Part shown: piece by piece, positions 1 through 8,997 of the stretch
Layout: the number at the start of each line of letters is the position of its first letter
How positions within the stretch are numbered: position 1 is the stretch's first letter
Origin: Carbonactinospora thermoautotrophica
GTDB taxonomy: Bacteria > Actinomycetota > Actinomycetes > Streptomycetales > Carbonactinosporaceae
Direction: 5' to 3'
Length of the DNA: 64,000 nucleotides
Assembly (NCBI RefSeq): GCF_001543895.1
Contig: NZ_JYIJ01000018.1
Span: forward strand, 310,001-374,000
Made by a program: the position numbers and the translations under genes
The notes under the pieces: model-generated
What the model saw: the letters and a program-made list of their open reading frames with translations, nothing else
Databases searched by the model: none
Told to the model about the DNA's origin: nothing

Positions 1-2
1 AC

Positions 3-2090
3 GGGGCACCGGCGCCGGCCGGGCTGGTCACGCTGTCCGCGACCCAGTTGACCATCCCAGCGGGCGGCACGGGCGCGGTCGCGGTCCGGGTCGACCCGGC
101 CCACGCCGCCCCCGGCTGGTACGGCGGTGTGATCGAGGCCCGGGACGAGGCCACGGCGTCCACCACCGTGCGCACCACGTTCAGCGCCTTCGCGGAGGGC
201 CCGTCCCACACCCTCACCCTCGTCCGCGCACCGCGCGCCGGGACCGCCGAGCGCGCCTTCGCGCACGTCGTCGTGCAGCAGGAGGAGACCGGGGCCACGA
301 AGCTGGTCAGCGTGGGCGAGACCCCCCAGACGCACCGCCTGCCCGCGGGCACATACCGGATCTTCGGCTACCGGCACGAGGAACACTTCGCCGACGGCGT
401 GCTGACCGACCAGACCGTGGTCCACTTCGCCCACCGCATCCGGCTCGACCGGGACACCACCCTCGTCCCGGACGCGGGCCCGCGCCTGCCGGTCACCACC
501 ACGGTGGACGCGCCCGGCCTGCGCCTGCGGACCAGCGGCACCGGCATCGTGTCCCGACTGCCGTCCGGACGCGGGTTCGGGCTCCTCGCGCCGATCTTCG
601 CCACCGGCCGGCACCGGGTCGAGGCGATCGGCAGCGGCCGGATCGACGGGCTGCTCTTCTTCCACACCGCGGCCTGGCAGCAACCCCTGCTGACCGCCAC
701 GGCCGCCGGGGAGCCGTCGCTGGAGCTGGACGTGCGCCCGGTCGGCCCCGGCTTCCACGGGAAGGTCACCGGACAGGTCGTCGACGTGCGCGCCGGCACG
801 CCGCAGGACCTCGGCGGGAAGGACCTGCGGGGCAGGATCGTCCTGGTCACGCCCGGGTGGGACACGCCGCAGCCGGAACAGGCAGCACGCCTGGCCGCGA
901 TCGCCGCGTGCGAGCCCGCGCTGATCCTCCTCGCCGAGGGGACCGCCGCCGTCCAGAAGACGCCCGTGCTCCAGCTCGGCACGGCGAGCCTGCGCGCGCT
1001 GCGGCACCGGCTGGCGGCCGGGCCCGTCGAGGTGACCGTACAGGGCCTGCGGGCCAGCACCGACACCTGGTTCCTCGCCCACACGGTGGACGGCCGCGTG
1101 CCTGCGAGCGCGGCCTGGTCAGACCGGGCGGCGGACCTGGCCGTCGTGCGGGCCCGGTTCGGCGCGATCGGCCTGGAGGAACGGACACGCCCGCTGCTCG
1201 CCGTGGCCGAGCGCGACGGCGTCACCCTGCGCGGGGTGACCGCGGACGTGCGGCTGCCCCAGGAGCAGACGCTGCGGTACACGCCGGACCTGACCTGGAC
1301 GACCCGCACCTACCACGAACTCCTCAACGAGGACGGGGTGGAGTACTACGTGGGGGAGGCTGGCGACGGGCCGGTCCGCTACCGCCGGGGCGAGCAGCGG
1401 ACCGAGGACTGGCTCACCGGCCCGTACGGCCCAAGCCTCGCCGTCACCCCCCTGGACCCGGGAACCGGGCAGCGCCTGCCCGCCGTCCACCGGCGCGGCG
1501 ACCGCGTCGTGGTGACGCTGCCGCTGCTCGCCGACGCCCACGGCCATCTCACCCGAAACCAGCCGCGCATCGACCGGGGCGCCACGGTGCTCACCATGGC
1601 CGGCGGCATCCCGATAGGCCGCAACGATGTGCCCGGCCAGGGCGTGTTCGCCGTGCCCGGCCAGACCGCCACCTACCGGCTCACCACCACGGTCCGGCGC
1701 ACCCACCCCGCCTGGCAGTTGTCGACCGAGGTACGCGACACGTGGGTGTTCCGGTCCGGGCGGACCTCCTGGCCCGAGGCGCTGCCGCTGCTGGACATCA
1801 AGTACGCCCTGCCGTACGGCCCCGCCCCCGCCGGCCAGCCGTACGCGTTCGACGTCACCGCCACCCACCAGCCCGGCGCCTGGCCCGCCCAGGTGATCGG
1901 CGTCCACGTGTGGTGGTCGACCGACGACGGCGCCACCTGGTGGCCGGCCTGGGTGGCCGCGCGGGACGGCCGCTGGACCGTGACGGTCCCCAACCCCAAG
2001 AAGGGCTTCGTCTCGCTGCGGACCTGGGCCGTCGACGCGGCCGGCGGCCAGGCCGCCGAGACGATCATCCGGGCGTACCGGGTGTCCTGA
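3..2090 (+). CDS. Subtilisin-like S8 peptidase, C-terminal part (5' end outside window)
   Basis: The frame is open from the window edge, so only the C-terminal ~695 residues are seen and the Asp/His/Ser catalytic domain is missing. The first ~45 residues (LSATQLTIPAGGTGAV..., GWYGGVIEARD) look like the Fn3-like domain after the catalytic domain in large secreted subtilases. The middle (about residues 270-350) resembles a PA-type inserted domain (DLRGRIVLVTPGWDTP). The last ~110 residues form an Ig-like repeat with WWSTDDGATWWPAW, common at the end of actinobacterial S8 proteins. An extracellular protease is inferred from architecture alone. The TTG at 48 is an internal codon rather than the real start. 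A strong hairpin follows 22 bases after the stop. Confidence 0.65.
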   Translation, partial: GAPAPAGLVTLSATQLTIPAGGTGAVAVRVDPAHAAPGWYGGVIEARDEATASTTVRTTFSAFAEGPSHTLTLVRAPRAGTAERAFAHVVVQQEETGATKLVSVGETPQTHRLPAGTYRIFGYRHEEHFADGVLTDQTVVHFAHRIRLDRDTTLVPDAGPRLPVTTTVDAPGLRLRTSGTGIVSRLPSGRGFGLLAPIFATGRHRVEAIGSGRIDGLLFFHTAAWQQPLLTATAAGEPSLELDVRPVGPGFHGKVTGQVVDVRAGTPQDLGGKDLRGRIVLVTPGWDTPQPEQAARLAAIAACEPALILLAEGTAAVQKTPVLQLGTASLRALRHRLAAGPVEVTVQGLRASTDTWFLAHTVDGRVPASAAWSDRAADLAVVRARFGAIGLEERTRPLLAVAERDGVTLRGVTADVRLPQEQTLRYTPDLTWTTRTYHELLNEDGVEYYVGEAGDGPVRYRRGEQRTEDWLTGPYGPSLAVTPLDPGTGQRLPAVHRRGDRVVVTLPLLADAHGHLTRNQPRIDRGATVLTMAGGIPIGRNDVPGQGVFAVPGQTATYRLTTTVRRTHPAWQLSTEVRDTWVFRSGRTSWPEALPLLDIKYALPYGPAPAGQPYAFDVTATHQPGAWPAQVIGVHVWWSTDDGATWWPAWVAARDGRWTVTVPNPKKGFVSLRTWAVDAAGGQAAETIIRAYRVS

Positions 2091-2111
2091 GCGTCCCGGA
2101 CATGGCGGCGT

Positions 2112-2145
2112 GCACGGGTGCGTGTCGGACGACACGCACCCGTGC
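2112..2145. terminator. Hairpin terminator after the S8 peptidase gene
   Basis: A perfect inverted repeat: 16-base arms (GCACGGGTGCGTGTCG and its complement) separated by two bases. It lies between two convergent genes, so it can serve both. There is no U-tract, which is usual for actinomycete terminators. Its inner arm GTGCGTGTCG recurs in the larger hairpin at 8998-9045. Confidence 0.7.
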
Positions 2146-2270
2146 CGTTCAAGCGCTCGACCAGGCGCGTCGCCGTGCGCCCGCCTCGCGAGGTGGTGAA
2201 GGAAAGACGCCGCGCCGTGCGCGTCAGCGGGGCTCGGCGTACCGGGCGGGGTCTATGGCCACGCGCGGCT

Positions 2271-2837
2271 TCACACCAGCACGAGGTCACGCGGGTCGAG
2301 CTTCACCGGGAAGGGAACGGGAATCGTGGCGGGCTGGCCGGCGCGCGCGACAGCGCTCTCCACGTACCGGCCGTCCCGCAGTTCGGAGACGATCACGGCG
2401 GGGACAGGTTCCAGCTCCACCCGCCACAGCACGGGGATCCCGGCCTCGGCGTAGACGCCGGGCTTGACCAGCCGGTCCATCCGTTGGGTGGAGGGGGAGA
2501 CGATCTCGACCACGGCCCGCACGGCCGAGGCGTCCACGGCCGCGCCGGCCCGGCGGGCGACCTCGGCGTCGACGACCACGACGTCGGGGACGGTCAGGCC
2601 GGCGGGCAGCAGGACGTTGACGTTCTCGATCACCTCCACGTCCGCGCCCGCCGCTTGAGCGGCCTCTGCGAGCAGGACGTGCAAGCGGAAGGAAGCGCGC
2701 TGGTGCGGAAACCCCGGAGCGGGCGTCACGATCAAGCCCCCGTCGATGACCTCGTACCGTGCGTGCGTGGGGTCCTCGGGCATGGCGAGCACGTCCTCGG
2801 CCGTCCAGGGGCCCGGATGCTCCAGCGCGACGGTCAT
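2271..2837 (-). CDS. Uma2 family (putative restriction endonuclease-like) protein
   Basis: A 188-residue protein with the Uma2/DUF820 pattern: N-terminal WTAEDVLAMPED, YEVIDGGLIVTPAP, then the PD-(D/E)XK-like core VPDVVVVDAEV...VRAVVEIVSPSTQRMD and KPGVYAEAGIPVLWRVE. The Asp of PDVVV and the Glu of VEIVSPST sit where the nuclease core is expected. These proteins are abundant in actinobacteria and cyanobacteria and their substrate is unknown; the restriction label is only a fold-based guess. The ATG at 2837 was chosen because the open frame further upstream overlaps map in another frame. It stands alone, 44 bases downstream of the map stop. Confidence 0.8.
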   Translation of the reverse strand: MTVALEHPGPWTAEDVLAMPEDPTHARYEVIDGGLIVTPAPGFPHQRASFRLHVLLAEAAQAAGADVEVIENVNVLLPAGLTVPDVVVVDAEVARRAGAAVDASAVRAVVEIVSPSTQRMDRLVKPGVYAEAGIPVLWRVELEPVPAVIVSELRDGRYVESAVARAGQPATIPVPFPVKLDPRDLVLV

Positions 2838-2881
2838 GCTCCTCACCGCCCTCGTGACAGGTCCACCACTAGTGTGGCACG

Positions 2882-3730
2882 TCAGGGCAGGGTCAGGATC
2901 TCCGCGCCGTTCTCGGTCACCACGATCGTGTGCTCGAACTGGGCGGTGCGCTTGCGGTCCTTGGTGACCACGGTCCAGCCGTCCGCCCACATGTCCCACT
3001 CGATCGTGCCGAGCGTGATCATCGGCTCGATCGTGAAGGTCATGCCGGGCTCCATGACCGTGTCGTACCGCGGGTCGTCGTAGTGCGGGATGATCAGCCC
3101 GGAGTGGAAGGACTCCCCGATCCCGTGGCCGGTGAAGTCGCGGACCACGCCGTACCCGAACCGCTTGGCGTACGACTCGATCACCCGGCCGATCACGTTG
3201 ACCTGCCGACCCGGGCGGACCGCTTTGATCCCGCGCATCAGCGCCTCGCGGGTGCGCTCGACCAGCAGGCGGGATTCCTCGTCCACCTCGCCGACCAGGA
3301 AGGTCGCGTTGGTGTCCCCGTGCACGCCGTGGATGTAGGCGGTGATGTCGACGTTGACGATGTCGCCCTCGTTGAGCACGGTCGAGTCGGGGATGCCGTG
3401 GCAGATCACCTCGTTGATCGAGGTGCACAGCGACTTCGGGTACCCCCGGTAGCCGAGCGTCGACGGGTAGGCGCCGTGGTCGCAGAGGAACTCGTGGCCG
3501 ATGCGGTCCAGTTCGTCGGTGGTGACGCCCGGGCGGACGTGGCGGCCGACCTCCTGGAGCGCCTGGGCGGCGATGCGGCCGGCTATCCGCATGCGCTCGA
3601 TCGTGTCGGCGTCCTTGACTTCCGAGCCCGTGAAACGCTTGGGCTTCTTCTTGCCCACGTACTCCGGCCGCGGGATGTGCGGCGGGACGGGGCGCATCGG
3701 GGACACCTTCCCGGGGACCAAGACTGTCAT
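2882..3730 (-). CDS. map: Methionine aminopeptidase, type I
   Basis: Removes the initiator Met from nascent proteins in the cytoplasm; a two-metal pita-bread enzyme. The 282-residue product has all five metal ligands: D128 and D139 ([15 protein letters not shown]), H202 (FTGHGIGES), E235 (FTIEPM) and E266 (QFEHTI). The ~40-residue N-terminal extension with proline-rich [20 protein letters not shown] is typical of the actinobacterial type-Ic enzyme, which binds near the ribosome exit. The ATG at 3730 starts this extension; the open frame runs further but lacks homology. The small gene at 3796 is divergent, with 65 bases between them. Confidence 0.95.
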   Translation of the reverse strand: MTVLVPGKVSPMRPVPPHIPRPEYVGKKKPKRFTGSEVKDADTIERMRIAGRIAAQALQEVGRHVRPGVTTDELDRIGHEFLCDHGAYPSTLGYRGYPKSLCTSINEVICHGIPDSTVLNEGDIVNVDITAYIHGVHGDTNATFLVGEVDEESRLLVERTREALMRGIKAVRPGRQVNVIGRVIESYAKRFGYGVVRDFTGHGIGESFHSGLIIPHYDDPRYDTVMEPGMTFTIEPMITLGTIEWDMWADGWTVVTKDRKRTAQFEHTIVVTENGAEILTLP

Positions 3731-3795
3731 GTCTCGCGAGTGTAATGCCCGAATGGTGGGCACTCTTCCTGGAGAACGGCGAAAGGAGCCGGGCC

Positions 3796-3978
3796 ATGGC
3801 GCAGGGACCCTGGTATTACTGCCTGATCCACCTGCGGGTCGAGGAAGGTCCCGGTTGCCGGAACGACATGCGGCTGGGCCCGTACGAGACGCGCGACGCC
3901 GCCGAGCACGCCCTGCAGCGCGCCGCGGAACGCAGCGCCGCCTGGGAGAACGATCCGCGCTGGAAAGACGACCGGTGA
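3796..3978 (+). CDS. Small conserved actinobacterial protein (SPOR-like), divergent from map
   Basis: A 60-residue protein beginning [20 protein letters not shown], with [17 protein letters not shown]. The pattern (aromatic strand, LGPYxTxxxAxxAL helix) resembles a single SPOR-like repeat, and small proteins of this type are often found beside map in actinobacteria. The ATG at 3796 is preferred over the upstream in-frame start at 3745 because AAAGGAG lies 7 bases before it. No catalytic residues are visible and the function is unknown. Confidence 0.7.
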   Translation: MAQGPWYYCLIHLRVEEGPGCRNDMRLGPYETRDAAEHALQRAAERSAAWENDPRWKDDR

Positions 3979-3988
3979 GGGCCGGGTC

Positions 3989-4024
3989 GTGGGGGCGCCC
4001 GCCGGAATCGGCGGGCGCCCCCAC
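3989..4024. terminator. Bidirectional hairpin terminator
   Basis: A perfect inverted repeat with 16-base arms (GTGGGGGCGCCCGCCG and complement) around a GAAT loop. It lies between the stops of two convergent genes (3978 and 4038), so it can terminate both transcripts. Confidence 0.8.
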
Positions 4025-4037
4025 CGCGTAATCCGCG

Positions 4038-4805
4038 CTACTCCTCCTCCGGCATGGGCCCGCCGAGGACGTGGCGCACGCCGTCGAGCTCGCTCAGCTC
4101 GGCGATCAGGTCCGACAACGAGCCCGTGCCCTCCAGCACCAGGACGACGGACGCGAGCGGCTCGCCGGCCACTTCCTCGGCCTCGCGCCGGTCGTCGCGG
4201 CCGGGTTCCCTGGCGCCGGCCGAGGCGTCCACGGTGACCACGGCGAAGTCGCGCCGGGTGCACACCTCCAGCACGCGTGGCAGCACGCCGGCGCCCCGGC
4301 GGTACGTCACGCGTAGCTGTCGCAGCGTGTCTGTTGGCCGGCCGAGGCGGCGGGTCAGCGGCGTGTACCCGAGCAGCGCCAGGAAATGCAGCCCGGTGAC
4401 CGAGATCGCGACCAGCGGCAGCCCCGCCCCGCAGGCCATGCCGACCGCGGCCGTGACCCAGACGACCGCGGCGGTGGTGAGCCCCCGGACCGCGTCGCGC
4501 CGCACGAAGATCAGCCCACCGCCGATGAACCCGATGCCGGACACGATCTGTGCCGCCACCCGGGACGGGTCGAGCGACACCTGCGGCAGTCCCCGCAGGT
4601 CACCGAACCCGTACTTGGACACCACCATGAACAGCGCCGAGCCCAGGCCGACGAGCGTGTGCGTGCGCAGCCCGGCGCTCTTCTGCCGCCGCTCACGCTC
4701 CAGGCCGATGATGCTGGACAGGACGAACGCGAGTGCCAGCCCGCCGAACACTCGCCAGCGGACCGCCACGAGATCTTCCCCGAGAAGCCAGGACCACAGA
4801 CCCAT
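4038..4805 (-). CDS. MgtC/SapB family membrane protein
   Basis: A 255-residue protein. Its first half has the MgtC signature [26 protein letters not shown], then four further hydrophobic segments including [19 protein letters not shown] and [20 protein letters not shown] soluble C-terminal domain of ~95 residues ([21 protein letters not shown]) follows, as in the longer MgtC proteins. MgtC-type proteins are linked to growth in low Mg2+ and modulation of ATP synthase; the role here is inferred from family only. The ATG at 4805 ([12 protein letters not shown]) is the start; the upstream frame is a low-complexity extension. Confidence 0.85.
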   Translation of the reverse strand: MGLWSWLLGEDLVAVRWRVFGGLALAFVLSSIIGLERERRQKSAGLRTHTLVGLGSALFMVVSKYGFGDLRGLPQVSLDPSRVAAQIVSGIGFIGGGLIFVRRDAVRGLTTAAVVWVTAAVGMACGAGLPLVAISVTGLHFLALLGYTPLTRRLGRPTDTLRQLRVTYRRGAGVLPRVLEVCTRRDFAVVTVDASAGAREPGRDDRREAEEVAGEPLASVVLVLEGTGSLSDLIAELSELDGVRHVLGGPMPEEE

Positions 4806-4946
4806 GGCGAGGTGATACCCGCACCCAGTCCCCGAGCCCGGTCGGTTTCCCGCGCTGGCTTCTGACCGAACCGCGTGTCGAGGCAGGACCGCCGCGTCCG
4901 CGATCACCCGGCGGGCGCCGGCCGTCGGATTCGCGCGGCCCGCAGG

Positions 4947-5645
4947 TCAGCGCTCGGGCGCCGGGCCGCTCACCAGGTCGAGGAAGCGGGCCAGCCGGTC
5001 GCGGAAGCCGCGACGCTTGCCGCCCGGGGCGGTGACGTTCTCCCCGGCGGCCACGCTGACCAGGTGCTGGACGGCCTCGAACGAGACCTCGGGCAACGAC
5101 AGGTCGGGGATCACCAGGGAGGGCGCGTGCCCGTACGCGTTCGGGTCATGGACTATGTCGGGCAGCGGGCGCGGGCGCGGGGCGGTGACCAGGCCGGTCT
5201 CGGGGACGGTGATCGCGTCGTGCGCGAGGTCCTCCAGGTCCTGGTCACCGGTGTCGATCGAGAGGATGGTGGCTCCGGACTTGCGGGCGTCCGACACCCG
5301 CTCCAGCAGGGCCGCGGGCGGGGTGTTCGGGGCGACCACGAACACGGTCTCCCCGCGCCGTGCGTTCTCCAGGCGGTCCAGGCCGACCGCGAGGTGGCTG
5401 GGCGCGTCGGCCTGCGGGGACCAGCGCACCAGCGTGGGGGAGATCTCCGGGATGCCCCCGTACCGGGCCTCGTCCTCCAGGTGGGCGGCGAGGTGCCAGG
5501 GTTCCTCGGTGGGAGTGCCGACGAGTAACAGGCCGCCCCGCTCCCTGGTGGAGGAACGCAGTGAGCGCGCGAAGTCGCGGGTTCGGTCCACCCATTCCGT
5601 GGCGGACAGGATCTCGCGGAGGATCACTACTCGGGCCGCGTCCAT
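4947..5645 (-). CDS. Conserved actinobacterial protein with SIS-like features
   Basis: A 232-residue soluble protein without a signal peptide. Two segments recall sugar-isomerase (SIS) folds: RGGLLLVGTPTEEPWHLAAHL with a glycine-rich turn, and SGATILSIDTGDQDLEDLAHDAITVP, which has the shape of the SIS strand-loop that separates a phosphosugar ligand from a Leu-Ala-Asp motif. SIS membership is an inference and no catalytic residue is certain. It is transcribed away from a divergent region carrying a 14-bp hairpin (5688-5719). Confidence 0.6.
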   Translation of the reverse strand: MDAARVVILREILSATEWVDRTRDFARSLRSSTRERGGLLLVGTPTEEPWHLAAHLEDEARYGGIPEISPTLVRWSPQADAPSHLAVGLDRLENARRGETVFVVAPNTPPAALLERVSDARKSGATILSIDTGDQDLEDLAHDAITVPETGLVTAPRPRPLPDIVHDPNAYGHAPSLVIPDLSLPEVSFEAVQHLVSVAAGENVTAPGGKRRGFRDRLARFLDLVSGPAPER

Positions 5646-5687
5646 GAAGCGATCCTGTCGTTTACACCGGGCGAATACGAAAGGTTT

Positions 5688-5719
5688 CGGCAGCCAAGAT
5701 CAACCGATCTTGGCTGCCG
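5688..5719. repeat. 14-bp inverted repeat in divergent intergenic region
   Basis: Perfect arms CGGCAGCCAAGATC and complement with a 4-base AACC spacer. It sits between divergent starts at 5645 and 5844, so a plain terminator role is not obvious. It could be a regulator site shared by the two promoters or an RNA hairpin in the leader of the minus-strand gene. Confidence 0.5.
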
Positions 5720-5843
5720 GAAGTATGCGCCATTTTCTGCGATTCATCCATGCTCTGGGGTGATGTCGGGCGAAGACGGCGTCAACCCGCCACGCTGCGT
5801 ACTCGCCGTAGCAGTCGTACTGGCCAGTAGCTAAGGTGGGCGC

Positions 5844-6059
5844 ATGAGCACGACGTCGCATGGGCTGCCCGACGTGGCTTCGCTCGTCGTAGGGATCCTG
5901 CGGGGCACCGGCGCGCAGGGGAGGGGTCTCGCCCTGCGGCGCGCCGCGGCCGGCCAGCCTGTCGTGATCCGCAGCGCCGCCGAGGCGCTCACCGCCAGCC
6001 TGATCTCGGTCAACCGCCGGTACCAGACCCACGCGGGCATCCGGATCACCGGCGTCTGA
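5844..6059 (+). CDS. Small hypothetical protein
   Basis: A 71-residue protein (MSTTSHGLPDVASLVVGIL...) rich in Ala, Gly and Arg, with no recognisable domain. AAGGTGG 6 bases before the ATG and tight linkage (5 bases) to the BtuF-like gene suggest it is real and co-transcribed. No function can be proposed. Confidence 0.5.
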   Translation: MSTTSHGLPDVASLVVGILRGTGAQGRGLALRRAAAGQPVVIRSAAEALTASLISVNRRYQTHAGIRITGV

Positions 6060-6064
6060 CTCCC

Positions 6065-6850
6065 GTGCCCGAGTTGCGCGACGACCTCGGCCACCTGGTC
6101 AGAGTCCCGGACCGGGTGCGCCGGGTCGTCTCGATCGTGCCGTCGCTCACCGAGGCCGTCGCCGTGACCGCGCCCGGCCTGCTGGTGGGCGCCACCGACT
6201 GGTGCACGCACCCGCCCGGCCTGGACGTCGTCCGGGTGCGCGGCACCAAGAACCCGGACCTCGCCCGGATCGTGGCGCTGCGCCCGGACCTGGTGCTCGC
6301 GAACTTCGAGGAGAACCGCGAGCCCGACCTTGCGGCCCTGCGCGCCGCCGGGCTGGCGGTCTGGGTGACCGCGCCCCGCACCCTCCCGCAGGCGATCAGC
6401 TCCCTGGAGCGCATGCTCACCGCCTGCGGCTGCGCTGCCCGCCCGGCCTGGCTGGAGGCCGCCGAGCGCGCCTGGCGCCCCCAGCACGTCGGGGAGCGAC
6501 GCCGGGCCTTCGTCCCGATCTGGCGGCGACCCTGGATGGCGCTCGGCCGGGACACCTTCGCCGGGGACGTGTTGGCCCGTCTCGGCGTGGACCACGTGTA
6601 CGCCGACGCCGCCGAGCGCTACCCGAAGGTGACGCTGGCGGACGCCCGGGCTCGCCGGCCGGACCTGGTCGTGCTGCCCGACGAGCCGTACGTGTTCACC
6701 CCCGAGACAGACCTGCGCTGGTTCGCCGGCTGGGGCGTCCCCGTGGCGTTCGTCAGCGGCCGGCACCTGACCTGGTACGGCCCCTCCCTCGCCGAGGCCC
6801 GAAAGGTGCTCACCCGCCAACTCGCCGCCGCGTTCCCCGCGCCGGCTTAG
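6065..6850 (+). CDS. Helical-backbone metal receptor (BtuF/TroA-like), no signal peptide
   Basis: A 261-residue protein with the type III periplasmic-binding fold pattern: RVVSIVPSLTEAVAV near residue 20, DWCTHPPGLDVVRVRGTKNPDLARIVALRPDLVLANFEENR at ~45-85, and a C-terminal lobe with RPDLVVLPDEPYVF and FVSGRHLTWYG. In transporters this fold binds cobalamin or siderophores outside the membrane. Here there is no signal peptide or lipobox and no permease beside it, so it is probably a cytoplasmic member of the family that is widespread in actinobacteria with no settled role. The start is GTG at 6065. Confidence 0.8.
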   Translation: MPELRDDLGHLVRVPDRVRRVVSIVPSLTEAVAVTAPGLLVGATDWCTHPPGLDVVRVRGTKNPDLARIVALRPDLVLANFEENREPDLAALRAAGLAVWVTAPRTLPQAISSLERMLTACGCAARPAWLEAAERAWRPQHVGERRRAFVPIWRRPWMALGRDTFAGDVLARLGVDHVYADAAERYPKVTLADARARRPDLVVLPDEPYVFTPETDLRWFAGWGVPVAFVSGRHLTWYGPSLAEARKVLTRQLAAAFPAPA

Positions 6851-6928
6851 GGACCTGGGGGATGCCGCCCGCTGCGTGATCGCCCACGGGCGATCCTCCG
6901 GGGCCAGGGTGGGGAACGTGAACAGCGA

Positions 6929-6960
6929 ACAGGGGAGCCGCGGGGCAGCGGCTCCCCTGT
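6929..6960. terminator. Bidirectional hairpin terminator
   Basis: Perfect 13-base arms (ACAGGGGAGCCGC and complement) around GGGGCA, between convergent stops at 6850 and 6967. Confidence 0.8.
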
Positions 6961-6966
6961 GGCTCC

Positions 6967-8397
6967 CTACCTGACCGACGCGAGCGTCGGCATGAGCTCG
7001 CGCACCGGCTCGACGTCGTACGGCGCGAGCGCGGTCTGGAGCCGGCGCAGCTCCTCACGAGCCAGCGCCGACCGGGTGCCGGCCACGATCGGCAGCGCTT
7101 CCCGCGCGGTCGATGCGGCCTGCTCCGGCTCGCCGGCCTCGGCCAGCGCAACGGCCCAGCTCGACAGCAGACGGCCCTGGCCCCGGCGGCGGTGCTGCGG
7201 CCACGTGTGCAGGGCACGCTCGTACAGCTTGACCGCTCGGTCCGGTCGATCCAGCTCGCGGTAGCACCACGCCTGCCATACCGTCAGCGACCCCGTAGTG
7301 CAGAACCCGGCGACGTCGCGGGCCGCGTCGGAGCCGTAGTCCTCAGCCGCGTCGACCGCGCGGTGGGCCTGCTCCATCGCCCGTTCGACCCCGGCGAGGT
7401 CACCGTCGAGCGCGTACCCGCACGCCTCTTGCTGCCACGTATAGGCAACCAGGCGTGGCGGTAACTCGGGAGCCTGCTGGCGTGCCCGCTGGGCCAGCGC
7501 TACTACGCGGGCGCTGTCTTGCTGGTACAGGGAGACGAACGCCTTCCGCGCGATCACGAACGCGGCCAGCACCGGGTCGTCGGCTTCGACCGCGTAGTCG
7601 TGCGCCCTGCTGCACCAGGCCCACGCGCTTGTGAGGTCGCCGGAGTCCTGATACAGCCAGCCGACGAATTCCGCGTACCGGCCGGCGAGGCGCAGCAGCT
7701 CGGTGCGCAGCTCGCCCCGGGCGTGCCGCTGTAAATCCTCAGCAAGGGCGACCTGTTCCCGCGCGGTGCCGATGACGAGCCGCGCACCGAGCGATTGATC
7801 CAGGCTGGCCAGGCGCGGCAGCAGCTCGCGCAGGTGGTCGACCACGTCCATGCCGGGGACCGGCCCGGCGGCGTGGGCCGGCGTGGCCGGTGGGAACGGC
7901 GTGGCCACGGCGGCGGCGAGTAGGGTCCGGCGTGGGATGCTCATGATCTGAAGGCCTCCCTCCGGGGTCATGACCAGGATCTCGACGGTTTCGGCGGGGT
8001 CGCCATTGATCGGCGGGCGCGTCTCCACGGTAGGCACGCGGGGTGCCGGCGTCACAACCCCCGCGCCTGCCCTTCCTGCGTACCCCTCGCCAGGGATGGC
8101 GTCGCCTTGCCCGTGGTCGCCCGGCTCGGCGTCGCGCCACTCCTGCGGCGGCTGGTACCGGAACCCCAGCTCGGCCGCGTCCTTGCCGGTGAGCGCCTTG
8201 AGGACACGCCGGTACGCCGGGGTCGGCCAGCTCACCTCGCCGCGTTCCCACCGGCCGACCCGCTTCTCGTCACAGGCCAGGTTGAGGCCCATCTCCCGGG
8301 CTTTCGCCATGACGGCTTCGGCGAACTCCCGTTGCGACTCGTTCCGCGCTATCCGCACGGCGCGTAACGCCGTGTTCGGCTGACGGTCGATGCCCAT
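6967..8397 (-). CDS. XRE-family regulator with C-terminal TPR-like region
   Basis: A 476-residue protein. Residues ~10-75 form a Cro/C1 helix-turn-helix (ALRAVRIARNESQREFAEAV... CDEKRVGRWERGEVSWPTPAYRRVLKALTG). A linker of ~110 residues includes MSIPRRTLLAAAVATPFPPA. The last ~280 residues are alpha-helical repeats of tetratricopeptide type (DPVLAAFVIARKAFVSLYQQDSARVVALAQRAR; PDRAVKLYERALHTWP; EAGEPEQAASTAREALPI). Such XRE-TPR proteins are abundant in Streptomyces and relatives and are often paired with short proteins, as at 8605 and 8786. ATG 8397 begins the HTH domain; the longer open frame to 8583 is unlikely. Confidence 0.8.
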   Translation of the reverse strand: MGIDRQPNTALRAVRIARNESQREFAEAVMAKAREMGLNLACDEKRVGRWERGEVSWPTPAYRRVLKALTGKDAAELGFRYQPPQEWRDAEPGDHGQGDAIPGEGYAGRAGAGVVTPAPRVPTVETRPPINGDPAETVEILVMTPEGGLQIMSIPRRTLLAAAVATPFPPATPAHAAGPVPGMDVVDHLRELLPRLASLDQSLGARLVIGTAREQVALAEDLQRHARGELRTELLRLAGRYAEFVGWLYQDSGDLTSAWAWCSRAHDYAVEADDPVLAAFVIARKAFVSLYQQDSARVVALAQRARQQAPELPPRLVAYTWQQEACGYALDGDLAGVERAMEQAHRAVDAAEDYGSDAARDVAGFCTTGSLTVWQAWCYRELDRPDRAVKLYERALHTWPQHRRRGQGRLLSSWAVALAEAGEPEQAASTAREALPIVAGTRSALAREELRRLQTALAPYDVEPVRELMPTLASVR

Positions 8398-8604
8398 GCA
8401 TCCCCCTGTAGACGCTGCTGGCGATCGTGGGCCGCAGGATAGGCGATGACGGAGGACTAAGAGGGCGAAAAGACGGCAGAGGACGAAGGAGGCGAAAAGG
8501 GCCAACCCGAGGGCCGGCGTGGGGAGGGCGATGACGCGCCTGGAGGGCTGGAGATCGTCACGCGGATAGACGAAGGTCGGCACGGATCATGGAAAGGCAT
8601 CGAC

Positions 8605-8805
8605 GTGACCAGACCGCAAGCCGAACACCCGCAGGCGGCGCGGACGACCGGAACCCGCGCCGTCGTGGATCCCGCGTGCGCCACCTGCCACGGCACCGGC
8701 CAGGTCAACGGCCACCCGTGCGGGCCGTGCTCGCTGCTGCTCACCCCCAAAGAGATCGCGCTCCTGTACGGGGAGAGGGTGCCTGATGCGCCGGCCCAGT
8801 CGTGA
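8605..8805 (+). CDS. Small zinc-ribbon-like protein divergent from the XRE regulator
   Basis: A 66-residue protein with CATCHGTGQVNGHPCGPC in the middle: four cysteines in two CxxC pairs, the DnaJ-zinc-finger-like spacing (CxxCxGxG). It probably binds one zinc. It ends LTPKEIALLYGER. It starts at GTG 8605, divergent from the XRE regulator, and overlaps the next small gene by 20 bases. Similar short Cys-rich proteins accompany XRE regulators in actinomycetes; the function is unknown. Confidence 0.55.
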   Translation: MTRPQAEHPQAARTTGTRAVVDPACATCHGTGQVNGHPCGPCSLLLTPKEIALLYGERVPDAPAQS

Positions 8806-8893
8806 AGCCGAGGTCGCGCTGATCCTGCTGGTCGGCCTGGTCTTGCTGGCGCTGCCCGCCCTGCTGTACGAACTGGGCTGGTTGCCCCGCTGA
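8786..8893 (+). CDS. Tiny single-span membrane protein (35 aa)
   Basis: Short reading frame MRRPSREAEVALILLVG... ending LGWLPR. Charged N-terminus, then a ~20-residue hydrophobic helix (ALILLVGLVLLALPALLY). It overlaps the preceding zinc-ribbon gene in another frame, and GGGAGAGGG lies 5 bases before its ATG. The coherent membrane helix and the linked position support translation, but size makes this tentative. Confidence 0.45.
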   Translation: MRRPSREAEVALILLVGLVLLALPALLYELGWLPR

Positions 8894-8997
8894 GGCCACC
8901 CTCCCGGGCCGCCTCGACCCCCGCCTCCCCGGGGCGGGGACGGCCCCGGCCCGGCCGGTACACCGTCCCCCGTGGTGCCCCGCCGGCCGGGCCTTTC

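Noticed and set aside
857..2467. A 536-codon open frame overlapping the S8 peptidase gene
   Set aside because: Extreme Arg/Pro/Gly composition typical of a shadow frame in high-GC DNA; the other plus-strand frame has domain structure.
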